Shown here: positions 52,690 through 63,881 of the stretch, in pieces | How positions within the stretch are numbered: position 1 is the stretch's first letter | Layout of the letters: each line of letters opens with the position of its first letter | Assembly: GCF_017583045.1 (NCBI RefSeq) | Contig: NZ_JAGFBF010000005.1 | Coordinates: 1,216,328 to 1,280,327, forward strand | From: Leucobacter tardus | Lineage (GTDB): Bacteria > Actinomycetota > Actinomycetes > Actinomycetales > Microbacteriaceae | Direction of reading: 5' to 3' | DNA: 64,000 bases | Position numbers and translations under genes: made by a program | The notes under the pieces: generated by a model | What the model was told of the DNA's origin: nothing | The model's input: the letters and a program-made list of their open reading frames with translations, nothing else | The model's database searches: none

Positions 52690-53646
52690 CTAGCGAGCGC
52701 GCGGGTGCGCGTCGAGATACCGTTCGCGCAGCGTGTCTGCCGTGACCTGGGTGTAGATCTGCGTGGTGGTCACCGAGGCGTGCCCGAGCAGTTCCTGCAC
52801 GGTGCGCACGTCGGCACCGCCCGAGAGCAGGTGCGTGGCGAACGAGTGCCGCAGCGTGTGCGGCGACACTTCGGCGGTGATCCCGGCGCGCTCGGCGGCA
52901 GCGCGGATCACGAGCCACACGGTCTGCCGGGACACGCGGCCGCCGCGCGGGCCGACGAAGAGTGCCGGTGTCCCCGAACCGCGCGCCGCGAAATCGGGGC
53001 GCACGCGCACGAGATACGCCGCGAGCGCGCCCCCGGCGAACCGGCCGTACGGCACCAGGCGCTGCTTCGCCCCTTTGCCTCTGACGAGCAGGAAGCCGCC
53101 GTCTCCCAGCGCGCCAACCGGGTCGCTCCACACTTCACCCCCACCGGGACCGGCGAGCAGATCGTCGACGTCGAGCGCGGTCACCTCGCTGACTCTGGCG
53201 CCGCTGGCGTAGAGGAGCTCGAGCAGCGCGCGATCCCGAACCGCGGTCGGATCGTCCCCGGAGACCACCTGCAGCATCGCCTCGACATCGGCGATGGGGA
53301 GCGCTTTCGGCAGGGGTTTCGCCCGCTTCGGCGAGCGCACCCCGCTGCCCGCGTACTGCGGCAGCACCCCCTCGTCGAAGAGGAACCGGTGCATGCCGCG
53401 AACCGTCGAGAGTCGACGCGTGATGGAGGCGGCGGCGAGCGCACCGGACGCCCCGAGCTCGCGAACGTAGGTCGAGAGCGTCTCGGGGGTCACGTTCGCG
53501 AGGTCGGCGACCCCGTTCTGCTCGAGCCAGGCCGCATACGCGTCGAGATCTCGACGGTACGCGGCGACGCTGTGGGACGAGAGTCCGCGCTCGATACTGA
53601 CGTGGCGCAGAAAGCGCGCCGCGCCGTCGCGAGGCGCGAGGGTCAC
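52690..53646 (-). CDS. xerD: Site-specific tyrosine recombinase XerD
   Basis: A 318-residue recombinase. An N-terminal SAM-like DNA-binding domain (residues 8-105) precedes the catalytic domain, with Arg151 (ASGARVSEVTALD), Lys in RGKGAKQR (189-196), His263 and Arg266 (HTLRHSFATHLL), His289 (LLGHASVTTTQIY) and the nucleophile Tyr298. It resolves chromosome dimers at dif with XerC. The GTG overlaps the Nudix gene stop. Its position upstream of parA-scpAB, split by the island at 44-52 kb, identifies it as the chromosomal XerD rather than an element integrase. Confidence 0.95.
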   Translation of the reverse strand: MTLAPRDGAARFLRHVSIERGLSSHSVAAYRRDLDAYAAWLEQNGVADLANVTPETLSTYVRELGASGALAAASITRRLSTVRGMHRFLFDEGVLPQYAGSGVRSPKRAKPLPKALPIADVEAMLQVVSGDDPTAVRDRALLELLYASGARVSEVTALDVDDLLAGPGGGEVWSDPVGALGDGGFLLVRGKGAKQRLVPYGRFAGGALAAYLVRVRPDFAARGSGTPALFVGPRGGRVSRQTVWLVIRAAAERAGITAEVSPHTLRHSFATHLLSGGADVRTVQELLGHASVTTTQIYTQVTADTLRERYLDAHPRAR

Positions 53647-54308
53647 GTCCGAGTGCGGGATCGCTCACCCCGCACGGCCGCGCGGCGCTCCCACGGCGCA
53701 TCGGCCGGCCGCAGCGTGGACCAGCCCGCAGCGCGCGAGGCAGCGGCCGACAGCACGGCGATCATGGTGGTCGAGTTCTGCAGGCGTCCCGCGAGCACCG
53801 CGGCGACGGCGTCGTCGAGCGGCACCCACCGCACCTCGATCTCCGCCTCCTCGCCCTCGCGCACGTAGTCGTGCGCGACGGGACGCAGGTCGCGGGCGAG
53901 GAAGATCCGGACCGCTTCGGTGCTGCCGCCCGGACTCGAGCACACATCGGCGAGGAGGTCCCAGCGATCGGCCGCGAGATCAGCCTCCTCGGCGAGTTCC
54001 CGCTGCGCACCGGCGAGTGCGGACTCGCCGTCGACGTCCATCAGCCCGGCGACGATCTCCCAGTCCCGCGCACCGATGGGGTGACGGTACTGACGCAGCA
54101 GGAGCACGCGATCCTCATCGTCGATCCCGAGCACCGCCGCGACGCCCGTGTGGTCCACGTAGTCGCGCACCAGCTCCGTCTCACCGAACGCGAAGCGATC
54201 CCGCCGCACATCCCAGACCGCGCCGTGGGCGATCACCTCCGACTCCCGCACCTCGATCTCGGGTGCGGGCGCGTCGGAGAGCAGGCGATCGGCTGCGTCG
54301 TCGGTCAC
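53643..54308 (-). CDS. Nudix hydrolase, ADP-ribose pyrophosphatase-like
   Basis: A 221-residue enzyme with the Nudix box GLMDVDGESALAGAQRELAE followed by EADL. A preceding VAAVLGIDDEDRVLLLRQYR and HPIGARDWEIVAG block matches the ADP-ribose pyrophosphatase group. It hydrolyses nucleoside diphosphates linked to another moiety. It sits between pyrG and xerD, a conserved actinobacterial order, and the start lies 9 bases after pyrG. Confidence 0.9.
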   Translation of the reverse strand: MTDDAADRLLSDAPAPEIEVRESEVIAHGAVWDVRRDRFAFGETELVRDYVDHTGVAAVLGIDDEDRVLLLRQYRHPIGARDWEIVAGLMDVDGESALAGAQRELAEEADLAADRWDLLADVCSSPGGSTEAVRIFLARDLRPVAHDYVREGEEAEIEVRWVPLDDAVAAVLAGRLQNSTTMIAVLSAAASRAAGWSTLRPADAPWERRAAVRGERSRTRT

Positions 54309-54317
54309 GGGATCCTC

Positions 54318-57323
<3,006 letters not shown>

Positions 57324-59012
57324 CTATTGCGACGCGCCGAGCTCCAGCAGTTCCGCGGCGTGGTCGAGCGCGCTGTCTGAGGCACTGAGCCCCGACAGCA
57401 GGCGCGCCATCTCGGCGAGGCGATCCTCGCCCGCCAGAGCCGTGCAGCTCGACTCCGTGAAGCCTCCGGCCGAGTCCTTCACGACGCGGAGGTGGTTGTT
57501 CGCGAAGGCCGCGACCTGCGCGAGGTGCGTCACCACGATCACCTGCGAGCTGCGCGCGAGGCGCTGCAGCCGACGACCGATCTCGATCGCCGCGGCCCCG
57601 CCGACACCGGCGTCCACCTCGTCGAAGACGAACGTCGGAACGGGATCGACCTGTGCCACCACGACTTCGAGCGCGAGCATCACGCGGGACAGCTCGCCCC
57701 CCGAGGCCGTCTTCGCCACCGGCCGCGGATCCGATCCGGGGTGCGGCTGCAGCAGGAATCGCACCTCGTCGGCCCCCGAAGACCCGAAGTCGGAGGGCTC
57801 GAGGCCGACGGAGAATCGGGCGTCCGGAAGTGCGAGCTCCTGGAGTTCGCGGGTGACGAGTTCGCCGAGGGCCGTCGCCGCCGCAGTGCGCAGCACCGTC
57901 AGGCGCTCGGCGAGTTCGCGCTCCCGCTCGGTCGCCTCGACGACACGGGCGGTCAGGTGCTCGACGCGTTCGTCGTCCCCCTCGAGCTCGGCCAGACGCT
58001 GGGCGCCATCCGAGGCGTACGCGATGACGGCGGCCGAGTCGGAGCCGTAGAGGCGGAAGAGACCGTTCAGGGCGGCGAGACGTTCGTTCGCGCTCGCGAG
58101 CTCGCCGGGCCCCTCCTCATCGAGGTCGCTCGCATAGGCCGCCAGTTCGCGGGCGGCATCGCCGAGCTGCATGCTCGTCTGCCGCAGCGTCTCGAGCACC
58201 TCGGCGAGTCTGCTGTCGTGCGCGGAGACCCGTTCGAGTTCGCGCTCCGCCGTGCCGACGAGCGTTGCGGCATCCTGGCTGAACGGGTCGTCCGAATCGC
58301 TGGCGATGGCCTCGTGCGCCGTCGAGGTGGCGGCACGCAGCTCCTCCACGTTCGACAGCAGCTCGATGCGGCGCGCCAGTTCGCCTTCTTCGCCGGCCTG
58401 GGGATCGATCGTGGAGATCTCTTCGACTTCGGCGCGCAGTCGCGTCGCTTCGGCCGCCCGTTCGTCGCGCGCCGCGGTGATCGCCTCGGCTTCGGCGGCG
58501 AGCTCACGGCGTTCGCGGTGCGCCGCGCGATAGGCGGCGAGCACGTCGGCGAGCTCCTGCCCGCCGAATCGGTCGAGGGTGTCCCGCTGCGCCGAGGTGC
58601 TCCTGAGGCGCAGCTGCTCGGACTGCCCGTGCACCGCGAAGAGCCGGTGGGCGAGTTTCGCGAGACTTCCGACGGGCGCGTTCGTGCCGCCGACATTCGC
58701 GCGACTGCGTCCCTCCGAGCTGACGGTGCGGGCGAGCACCAGCGCCCCGTCCTCGACGTCACCGCCGAGATCCTCGACGAGTTCGGCGACCGTGCCATCG
58801 TCGGTGTGCACGACTCCGCTGACGCGCGCCTGCGCAGCACCCGACCTGACGGCGCCCGCATCGCTGCGCTCGCCCATGAGCAGACCGAGCGCGGTCACGA
58901 CCATCGTCTTGCCCGCGCCGGTCTCACCGGTGATCGCGGTGAACCCGGGACCGAGCGGCAGCGTCGTATCGGCGATGACGCCGAGGTCGCGGATCCTGAT
59001 CTCCTCAAGCAT
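57324..59012 (-). CDS. recN: DNA repair protein RecN
   Basis: A 562-residue SMC-like ATPase. Walker A is TGETGAGKTM near the N-terminus, coiled-coil arms fill the middle (EAITAARDERAAEATRLRAE), and the C-terminal head has the signature TASGGELSRVMLALEV and Walker B TFVFDEVDAGVGG. It protects and joins broken DNA ends. It overlaps NAD kinase by 8 bases; nadK-recN is a frequent bacterial pair. Confidence 0.95.
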   Translation of the reverse strand: MLEEIRIRDLGVIADTTLPLGPGFTAITGETGAGKTMVVTALGLLMGERSDAGAVRSGAAQARVSGVVHTDDGTVAELVEDLGGDVEDGALVLARTVSSEGRSRANVGGTNAPVGSLAKLAHRLFAVHGQSEQLRLRSTSAQRDTLDRFGGQELADVLAAYRAAHRERRELAAEAEAITAARDERAAEATRLRAEVEEISTIDPQAGEEGELARRIELLSNVEELRAATSTAHEAIASDSDDPFSQDAATLVGTAERELERVSAHDSRLAEVLETLRQTSMQLGDAARELAAYASDLDEEGPGELASANERLAALNGLFRLYGSDSAAVIAYASDGAQRLAELEGDDERVEHLTARVVEATERERELAERLTVLRTAAATALGELVTRELQELALPDARFSVGLEPSDFGSSGADEVRFLLQPHPGSDPRPVAKTASGGELSRVMLALEVVVAQVDPVPTFVFDEVDAGVGGAAAIEIGRRLQRLARSSQVIVVTHLAQVAAFANNHLRVVKDSAGGFTESSCTALAGEDRLAEMARLLSGLSASDSALDHAAELLELGASQ

Positions 59013-59937
59013 GCGGCACCCCCGGCTGCCTCCGCCATCCGGAGACGGGGAGGTGGAATTTGCGCACGAGTCGGTCAGTGAAGACCGCTTCGTTCAGTCG
59101 CGCCAGGCGCACCGAGCGCGGCGAACGACGCACCTCGATCGTGCTGCCCGCCGGCAGCTCGGTGCGACGACGGCCGTCGCACCACAGCACGCCGGGACCG
59201 ACGTTCTCGGGAAGGATGCGGACGCGGAGCGTCGAGTCGGTGCCGACGACGATGGGTCGGTCGAAGAGCGTGTGCGCCGCGATGGGCACGAGCACCATCG
59301 CCTGCACGCCGGGCCAGACCACGGGCCCGCCCGCGGAGAAGGCGTACGCCGTCGAACCGGTGGGCGTCGCGATGACGACACCATCGCAGGCGAACGAGGA
59401 GAGTGCGCGGCCGTCGACGCCGATCATGACCTCGAGCATGCGACGGCACTTCTCGACGCTCGCCTCGTTCAGCGCCCACGTCTCGGCGATGATCCGGTCG
59501 CCGAGCGTCGCCCGCACGTCGAGGGTGACGCGTTCTTCCACGGTGTAGGTGCGTGCGAGCACCAGCTCGATGGTCGTCTGCAGGTCGGTGCGCTCCGCTT
59601 CGGCGAGGAATCCGACATGGCCGAGGTTCACGCCCACGATCGGGCACTCCGAACCGCGGAGCACCTCCGCCGCGCGCAGGATCGTGCCGTCGCCGCCGAG
59701 CACGATCGCGATCTCGAGGTCGGAGACCGCGCAGTCCTCCCCCAGCTCCTCGGTGAGCGAGATATCGAGGTGCGGGGCGTATTCGCTGCGATCCGAAGGG
59801 GTGAACACGGGCGTCACACCCGCATCGCGGAGCGCCGTGACCGCTTCCACGGTTGCGGTGATCGCCTCGCGTCGAGCCGTGTGCGAGACCACCAGGATCC
59901 GACGCTCGCCCGAGCGCTCGACGTCTGTGCCGCTCAT
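59005..59937 (-). CDS. nadK: NAD kinase
   Basis: A 310-residue kinase. Conserved motifs are LGGDGTILRAAE, GVNLGHVGFLAE, WALNEASVEK and TPTGSTAYAFSAGGPV. It phosphorylates NAD to NADP. The ATG at 59937 overlaps the tlyA stop codon (ATGA) and gives the normal family length; the longer frame adds Gly-rich residues antisense to nothing else. Confidence 0.95.
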   Translation of the reverse strand: MSGTDVERSGERRILVVSHTARREAITATVEAVTALRDAGVTPVFTPSDRSEYAPHLDISLTEELGEDCAVSDLEIAIVLGGDGTILRAAEVLRGSECPIVGVNLGHVGFLAEAERTDLQTTIELVLARTYTVEERVTLDVRATLGDRIIAETWALNEASVEKCRRMLEVMIGVDGRALSSFACDGVVIATPTGSTAYAFSAGGPVVWPGVQAMVLVPIAAHTLFDRPIVVGTDSTLRVRILPENVGPGVLWCDGRRRTELPAGSTIEVRRSPRSVRLARLNEAVFTDRLVRKFHLPVSGWRRQPGVPHA

Positions 59938-60809
59938 CCCTGATCCGCCCTCTCCGTACTCGTCTCCGACTGGCCGCTGGCCAGCTCCACCACACGCCCC
60001 TCCCATTGTGTCGGATCGCACCCGGGATCGCGCACGAAATGCGCGAGGTATTCGATGTTGCCGTGTCCGCCGAGAATCGGCGAGCGGTCGAGGTGCTCCG
60101 CGCGGAATCCGTGCGCCGCCGCTGACGCGAGCACGGTCCGCAGTGCCGTGGCCCGCTGCGCCGCGTCGATCACGATCCCCTCGCGAATGCCGGTACGCCC
60201 GACCTCGAACTGGGGCTTGATGAGGAGCATCAGATCGGCGTCCGGTCCGGCGACCTGCGCGATCGCCGGCAGGATCAGCGTCAACGAGATGAACGAGAGG
60301 TCGGCCACCACGAGCGACGGCGCGCGCGTCTCACCGGTCGCCTCGGCGAGCGACGCCGCGCTCAAGGTCCGTGCGTTGCATCCCTCCACGAGACGGACAC
60401 GGGGGTCCGTCCGCAGTTCCGGCACCATCTGATCGTGCCCGACATCGATGGCCAGCACGGTCTCGGCTCCGCCGTCGAGCAGGACCTGCGTGAATCCGCC
60501 GGTCGATGCACCCAGGTCGAGTGCGACGCGGCCCGATGCGGCGATGCCGAACCGATCGAGCGCGGCATCCAGCTTGTGAGCGGCGCGACTGACGAATCGG
60601 TCGCTCGTCACCGCGAGGCGCGCGCCCGGGCCCACCCGAACCCCCGCTTTCGTGGCGACCGAACCGTCGACGACGACGGCGCCCGACGCGATGAGTTCAG
60701 CGGCTTGACTGCGAGACCGGGCCAGGCCGAGCTCGGAGAGCGCGCGATCGAGTCGCGACGCCGCTCCGACCCACTCGGCCGAACGCGCTTCGAGCTCAGA
60801 CGCGTTCAG
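59934..60809 (-). CDS. tlyA: TlyA family rRNA (cytidine-2'-O)-methyltransferase, no canonical start codon
   Basis: A 291-residue protein if the CTG at 60809 is the start. An S4 RNA-binding domain (RLDRALSELGLARSRSQAAE) precedes the methyltransferase (FVSRAAHKLDAAL, VALDLGASTGGFTQVLLDGG, LLIKPQFEVG). It 2'-O-methylates 16S C1409 and/or 23S C1920 and affects capreomycin sensitivity in mycobacteria. Between the in-frame upstream stop and the S4 domain there is no ATG, GTG or TTG; the CTG has GAGG 9 bases upstream and overlaps the preceding small gene. The first normal start, GTG 60635, would delete most of the S4 domain. A sequencing error or true CTG initiation could explain this. Confidence 0.85.
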   Translation of the reverse strand: MNASELEARSAEWVGAASRLDRALSELGLARSRSQAAELIASGAVVVDGSVATKAGVRVGPGARLAVTSDRFVSRAAHKLDAALDRFGIAASGRVALDLGASTGGFTQVLLDGGAETVLAIDVGHDQMVPELRTDPRVRLVEGCNARTLSAASLAEATGETRAPSLVVADLSFISLTLILPAIAQVAGPDADLMLLIKPQFEVGRTGIREGIVIDAAQRATALRTVLASAAAHGFRAEHLDRSPILGGHGNIEYLAHFVRDPGCDPTQWEGRVVELASGQSETSTERADQG

Positions 60810-60966
60810 CGTGACCGCCCTCGCGATCGCTGCGTTCGAGTTCGGCGATCAGCTCGTCGTGCACCTGCTGGTAGCGCGCGGCGCGCTCTGCGAGCGGCTG
60901 CGACTCGATCAGCTCGACGCGGTCGAGCAGTCCGTCCGCGACGTCCTCGGTGTCATGCTCACTCAT
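60796..60966 (-). CDS. Small acidic helical protein upstream of tlyA
   Basis: A 56-residue protein (MSEHDTEDVADGLLDRVELI then ERAARYQQVHDELIAELERS). It is highly helical with a heptad-like pattern and could be a small coiled coil. A short open frame at this place, between a HAD phosphatase gene and tlyA, is recurrent in Actinobacteria as far as I recall. It ends 14 bases inside the presumed start of tlyA, so its translation could drive tlyA initiation. Function unknown. Confidence 0.75.
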   Translation of the reverse strand: MSEHDTEDVADGLLDRVELIESQPLAERAARYQQVHDELIAELERSDREGGHAERV

Positions 60967-60995
60967 GTCTCCAGCGTACTCGCGTCCCGCGACGT

Positions 60996-62036
60996 TCAGC
61001 CCCAGTGATCCTCATACAGGATCTCGGGCACCTGCAGCCCGTAGATCGCGAGGCCAGACTTCCAGATCGCGGCGCACGCGGCACGCAGCAGGTCGATCGC
61101 GGAGTCCCCCTCGTCGATGACGCGAGCGATGTGCCCGTCCATGCGGACCCGGGCGGACCCGACCCGAGCGGTTCCATCCTTCTGGATCGTGGTCTCGGGG
61201 TACGGCTCGTGCAGTCCGGCGAGCGTGGGCACGATGTAATCCGGGCGCATGTCTTTCGACGCAGCAACGAGTTGCTTCGGCCGATCCACGCCGGTGAGCA
61301 CGTGCAGCGAAGGGATCCCAGCCGCCACCGCCCCTTTGATGTCGGTGTCGAGCCGGTCGCCGATCATGAGCGCGTTCCGGGTATCGAAGCGGCGGAACGC
61401 GGTCTCGAAGATCGCGGGCTCGGGCTTGCCGGCGAACACGGGGAGTCGTTGCACCGCCGTGTGCACCGCGGACACGAGCGTGCCGTTTCCCGGGGCGAGC
61501 CCGCGGGCGACGGGGATCGTCCAGTCGGTGTTCGTGGCGATCCACGGCAACGGTGGACGCCCCGGCTGCTCCGCCAATGCGAACGAGGCCTCCGCGAGGT
61601 GCTCCCACCCGACGTCGGGGGCGAAGCCCTGCAGCACGGCGTCGGGTGCGTCATCGGCGCTCCGGGTGGTCGCGAACCCGTTCTTCGTCAGTTCGTCGAC
61701 GATGCCGTCGCCGCCGACGACGAGAATGCGGGATCCCGGCGCCACGGTGTCGCGCAACAGCTCGACCGCGGCTTGCGGCGAGGTGACGACATCGGCGGCG
61801 TCGGCCTCGAGTCCGAGGTCGCGGAGATGCGCGGCGACGGCGCGATCCGTGCGCGAGGCATTGTTCGTGATGTACCCGAGACGCACCGATTCCGCGGCGC
61901 GATTGAGTTCGTCCACGGCTCCGGGAATCGCGCCTGGACCGCGATACACCACCCCGTCGAGGTCGGCGAGCAGCAGCGATTTCCCCGCGAGCGGCGACGG
62001 CCCGGGCGCGGCGGAGCGCTTACCGAACAGTGCCAT
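60996..62036 (-). CDS. HAD superfamily IIA phosphatase (NagD/p-nitrophenylphosphatase-like)
   Basis: A 346-residue enzyme. The nucleophile Asp25 and Asp27 are in LLLADLDGVVYRGPG, motif II is YITNNASRT, the Lys of motif III is in FAGKPEP and motif IV is MIGDRLDTDIKGAVAAGIPS. The last 70 residues form an extra domain (GHIARVIDEGDSAIDLLRAA). It dephosphorylates a small phosphometabolite. Its first 17 bases overlap the repeat-protein gene upstream. Confidence 0.9.
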   Translation of the reverse strand: MALFGKRSAAPGPSPLAGKSLLLADLDGVVYRGPGAIPGAVDELNRAAESVRLGYITNNASRTDRAVAAHLRDLGLEADAADVVTSPQAAVELLRDTVAPGSRILVVGGDGIVDELTKNGFATTRSADDAPDAVLQGFAPDVGWEHLAEASFALAEQPGRPPLPWIATNTDWTIPVARGLAPGNGTLVSAVHTAVQRLPVFAGKPEPAIFETAFRRFDTRNALMIGDRLDTDIKGAVAAGIPSLHVLTGVDRPKQLVAASKDMRPDYIVPTLAGLHEPYPETTIQKDGTARVGSARVRMDGHIARVIDEGDSAIDLLRAACAAIWKSGLAIYGLQVPEILYEDHWG

Positions 62037-63750
62037 CCTCGTCCTCCTCGCTCGCGACGGAATCAGGCTCGGCAACGGGTTCGGCGTCGGGCTCGGACTC
62101 GGACTCGGGTTCGGCGTCGGGCTCGCCGTCCGTCGATGCGTCGCTGCCCGCGACCGGGCCGGAGGCGGGCGGCGGTTCGATCTCCTCGATCTCGAGCACT
62201 TCGAACAGGTCGTGCGCACCGTAGTGCTCCTGCAGCGCGTTGGCAGCACGATCGGCGCGCTGGAACCACGTCTTCGACTCCGCGTCGCGGCCCAGGTCTT
62301 CGAGCACCGTCGCGTAGGCGGCGAAAAGATCGGGGCTCCATGAGTAGGCACGGTCGGGATCAAGTTCATCGATCTCGAGTTCGAAGAGCGCCTGCTGCGT
62401 CTGTCCGAGGTCGAGTCGTGCACCGGACATGGCGATCGCGACCTGCACGCGTTCTTCGCGGTCCAGCTGCGACGGATCGGCTTCGGCTCCGGTCTCGATC
62501 GCTTTCTCCGGACGCCCGAGACCACGTTCGCAGTCGATCATGAGTGCGACGTGAGCGTTCGAACCGGTGAGCCGCCGATAGGTGCGGAGCTCCCGCAGCG
62601 CGAGCGCGTAGTCTCCGGTGCGGTATGCGGTCACCGCGAGAGTCTCACGTGCCACCGGGATCCGGCCGGCCCGCCGGCTCGCCGATATCGCGTGCTGGTG
62701 TGCGAGCTCCGGGTCGTCATCGATTACGGCGGCGACCATTGCGAGGTGACGAGAGACCCGCTCTTGCACGTCGGCCTGCAGCGTCTTCAGCTCGTTGCGA
62801 GCGGCCGGGTGGAGGTCCTTCGGCTGCACCGAGTCCGGAATCTCGGGATCGGTGTGCTCACTCCGGACGGGACGCAGTTCGTGCTGCAGACGCTCCGCTT
62901 CGGTGAATGTGCGTCCAATGCCACCGCGGTCGCTCCGGCCACCCCCGCGGGTGCCTCCACGACCCCGGTCGCCAGCACCACCGTCGCGCTGGGGCCGATC
63001 ACCGTCACGACGGTACCCACCATCACGCTGCGGCCGATCACCGTCACGACGGTACCCACCATCACGCTGCGGACGATCACCGTCACGACGCGGACGGTCA
63101 TCGTTGCGACGGTACCCACCATCACGCTGCGGCCGATCATCGTTGCGACGGTAGCCGCCGTCCCGCTGGGGGCGATCACTGTCACGACGCGGACGGTCAT
63201 CGTTGCGACGGTAGCCACCGTCACGCTGGGGGCGATCACCGTCACGACGCGGACGGTCATCGTTGCGACGGTAGCCACCATCGCGCTGCGGCCGATCATC
63301 ATTTCGGCGGTACCCACCATCACGCTGCGGCCGATCCCCGTTGCGACGGTAGCCACCGTCACGCTGGGGGCGATCACCGTCACGACGGGGCCGATCATCG
63401 TTCCGACGGTAGCCACCATCACGCTGCGGCCGATCGTCATTGCGACGGTACCCACCATCACGCTGCGGCCGATCATCGTTGCGACGGTAGCCACCGTCCC
63501 GCTGGGGGCGATCACCGTCACGACGCGGACGATCATCGTTCCGACGGTAGCCACCATCACGCTGCGGACGATCATCATTCCGACGGTAGCCACCATCACG
63601 CTGAGGACGATCACCATCACGACGCGGACGATCACCATCACGACGCGGACGATCATTCGAGGAGCGTCGATCGTCTCGGCCCCCGCTGCCTCCGCGATCG
63701 TCGCGACGAGGACGCTCGGAGCGTCCGTCTTCCCGTGAACGGTCGTCCAT
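62020..63750 (-). CDS. Tetratricopeptide-like protein with a long Arg/Asp/Gly tandem-repeat N-terminus
   Basis: A 576-residue protein; GGAGG precedes the ATG at 63750. Residues about 33-260 consist of thirteen copies of a 13-residue unit, DRPQRDGGYRRND, interspersed with a 7-residue unit DRPRRDG; this part is highly charged and disordered, like RGG-type RNA-binding tails. Residues about 300-510 form a helical TPR-like domain (HPAARNELKTLQADVQERVS and YRTGDYALALRELRTYRRLT). The C-terminus is an acidic, Glu/Pro/Ser-rich tail. Basic front and acidic end could interact. It lies right after the rRNA operon terminator. A role in RNA metabolism or ribosome assembly is inference only. Confidence 0.82.
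   Translation of the reverse strand: MDDRSREDGRSERPRRDDRGGSGGRDDRRSSNDRPRRDGDRPRRDGDRPQRDGGYRRNDDRPQRDGGYRRNDDRPRRDGDRPQRDGGYRRNDDRPQRDGGYRRNDDRPQRDGGYRRNDDRPRRDGDRPQRDGGYRRNGDRPQRDGGYRRNDDRPQRDGGYRRNDDRPRRDGDRPQRDGGYRRNDDRPRRDSDRPQRDGGYRRNDDRPQRDGGYRRNDDRPRRDGDRPQRDGGYRRDGDRPQRDGGYRRDGDRPQRDGGAGDRGRGGTRGGGRSDRGGIGRTFTEAERLQHELRPVRSEHTDPEIPDSVQPKDLHPAARNELKTLQADVQERVSRHLAMVAAVIDDDPELAHQHAISASRRAGRIPVARETLAVTAYRTGDYALALRELRTYRRLTGSNAHVALMIDCERGLGRPEKAIETGAEADPSQLDREERVQVAIAMSGARLDLGQTQQALFELEIDELDPDRAYSWSPDLFAAYATVLEDLGRDAESKTWFQRADRAANALQEHYGAHDLFEVLEIEEIEPPPASGPVAGSDASTDGEPDAEPESESEPDAEPVAEPDSVASEEDEDGTVR
62970..63654. repeat. Coding tandem repeat, 39-bp and 21-bp units
   Basis: About 680 bases of head-to-tail 39-bp units (thirteen copies) broken by 21-bp units, all in frame with the gene on the minus strand. 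Copies differ mainly at third codon positions and at a few Asp/Gly/Asn swaps, as expected for a selected, slipping coding repeat. Confidence 0.9.
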
Positions 63751-63806
63751 GAGTGCCTCCTCGGCGATTACGGCGCAGATTGCGCGGGGCTCTATGAAAG
63801 TTGCTG

Positions 63807-63872
63807 AAAATAAAAGAAGGGCCGTGCGGGACGCTGGACCGTCTCTGGTACCAGTATCCTGCACGACCCTTC
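63807..63872 (-). terminator. Rho-independent terminator of the rRNA operon
   Basis: On the minus strand a long stem (GAAGGGTCGTGCAGGA at 63872-63857 pairing with the complementary segment at 63831-63816) is followed by TTTTATTTT (63815-63807). The stem is about 15 base pairs with one mismatch and starts about 10 bases after the 5S gene. Confidence 0.9.
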
Positions 63873-63881
63873 GGTGAAGAG

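Noticed and set aside
52690..53646. Tyrosine recombinase read as an integrase of the adjacent island
   Set aside because: It is the conserved chromosomal XerD between a Nudix gene and the parA-scpAB block; no att repeats were seen at the island ends.
62970..63654. CRISPR-like regular repeats
   Set aside because: Units are head-to-tail multiples of three, in frame with a protein and without unique spacers; no cas gene nearby.
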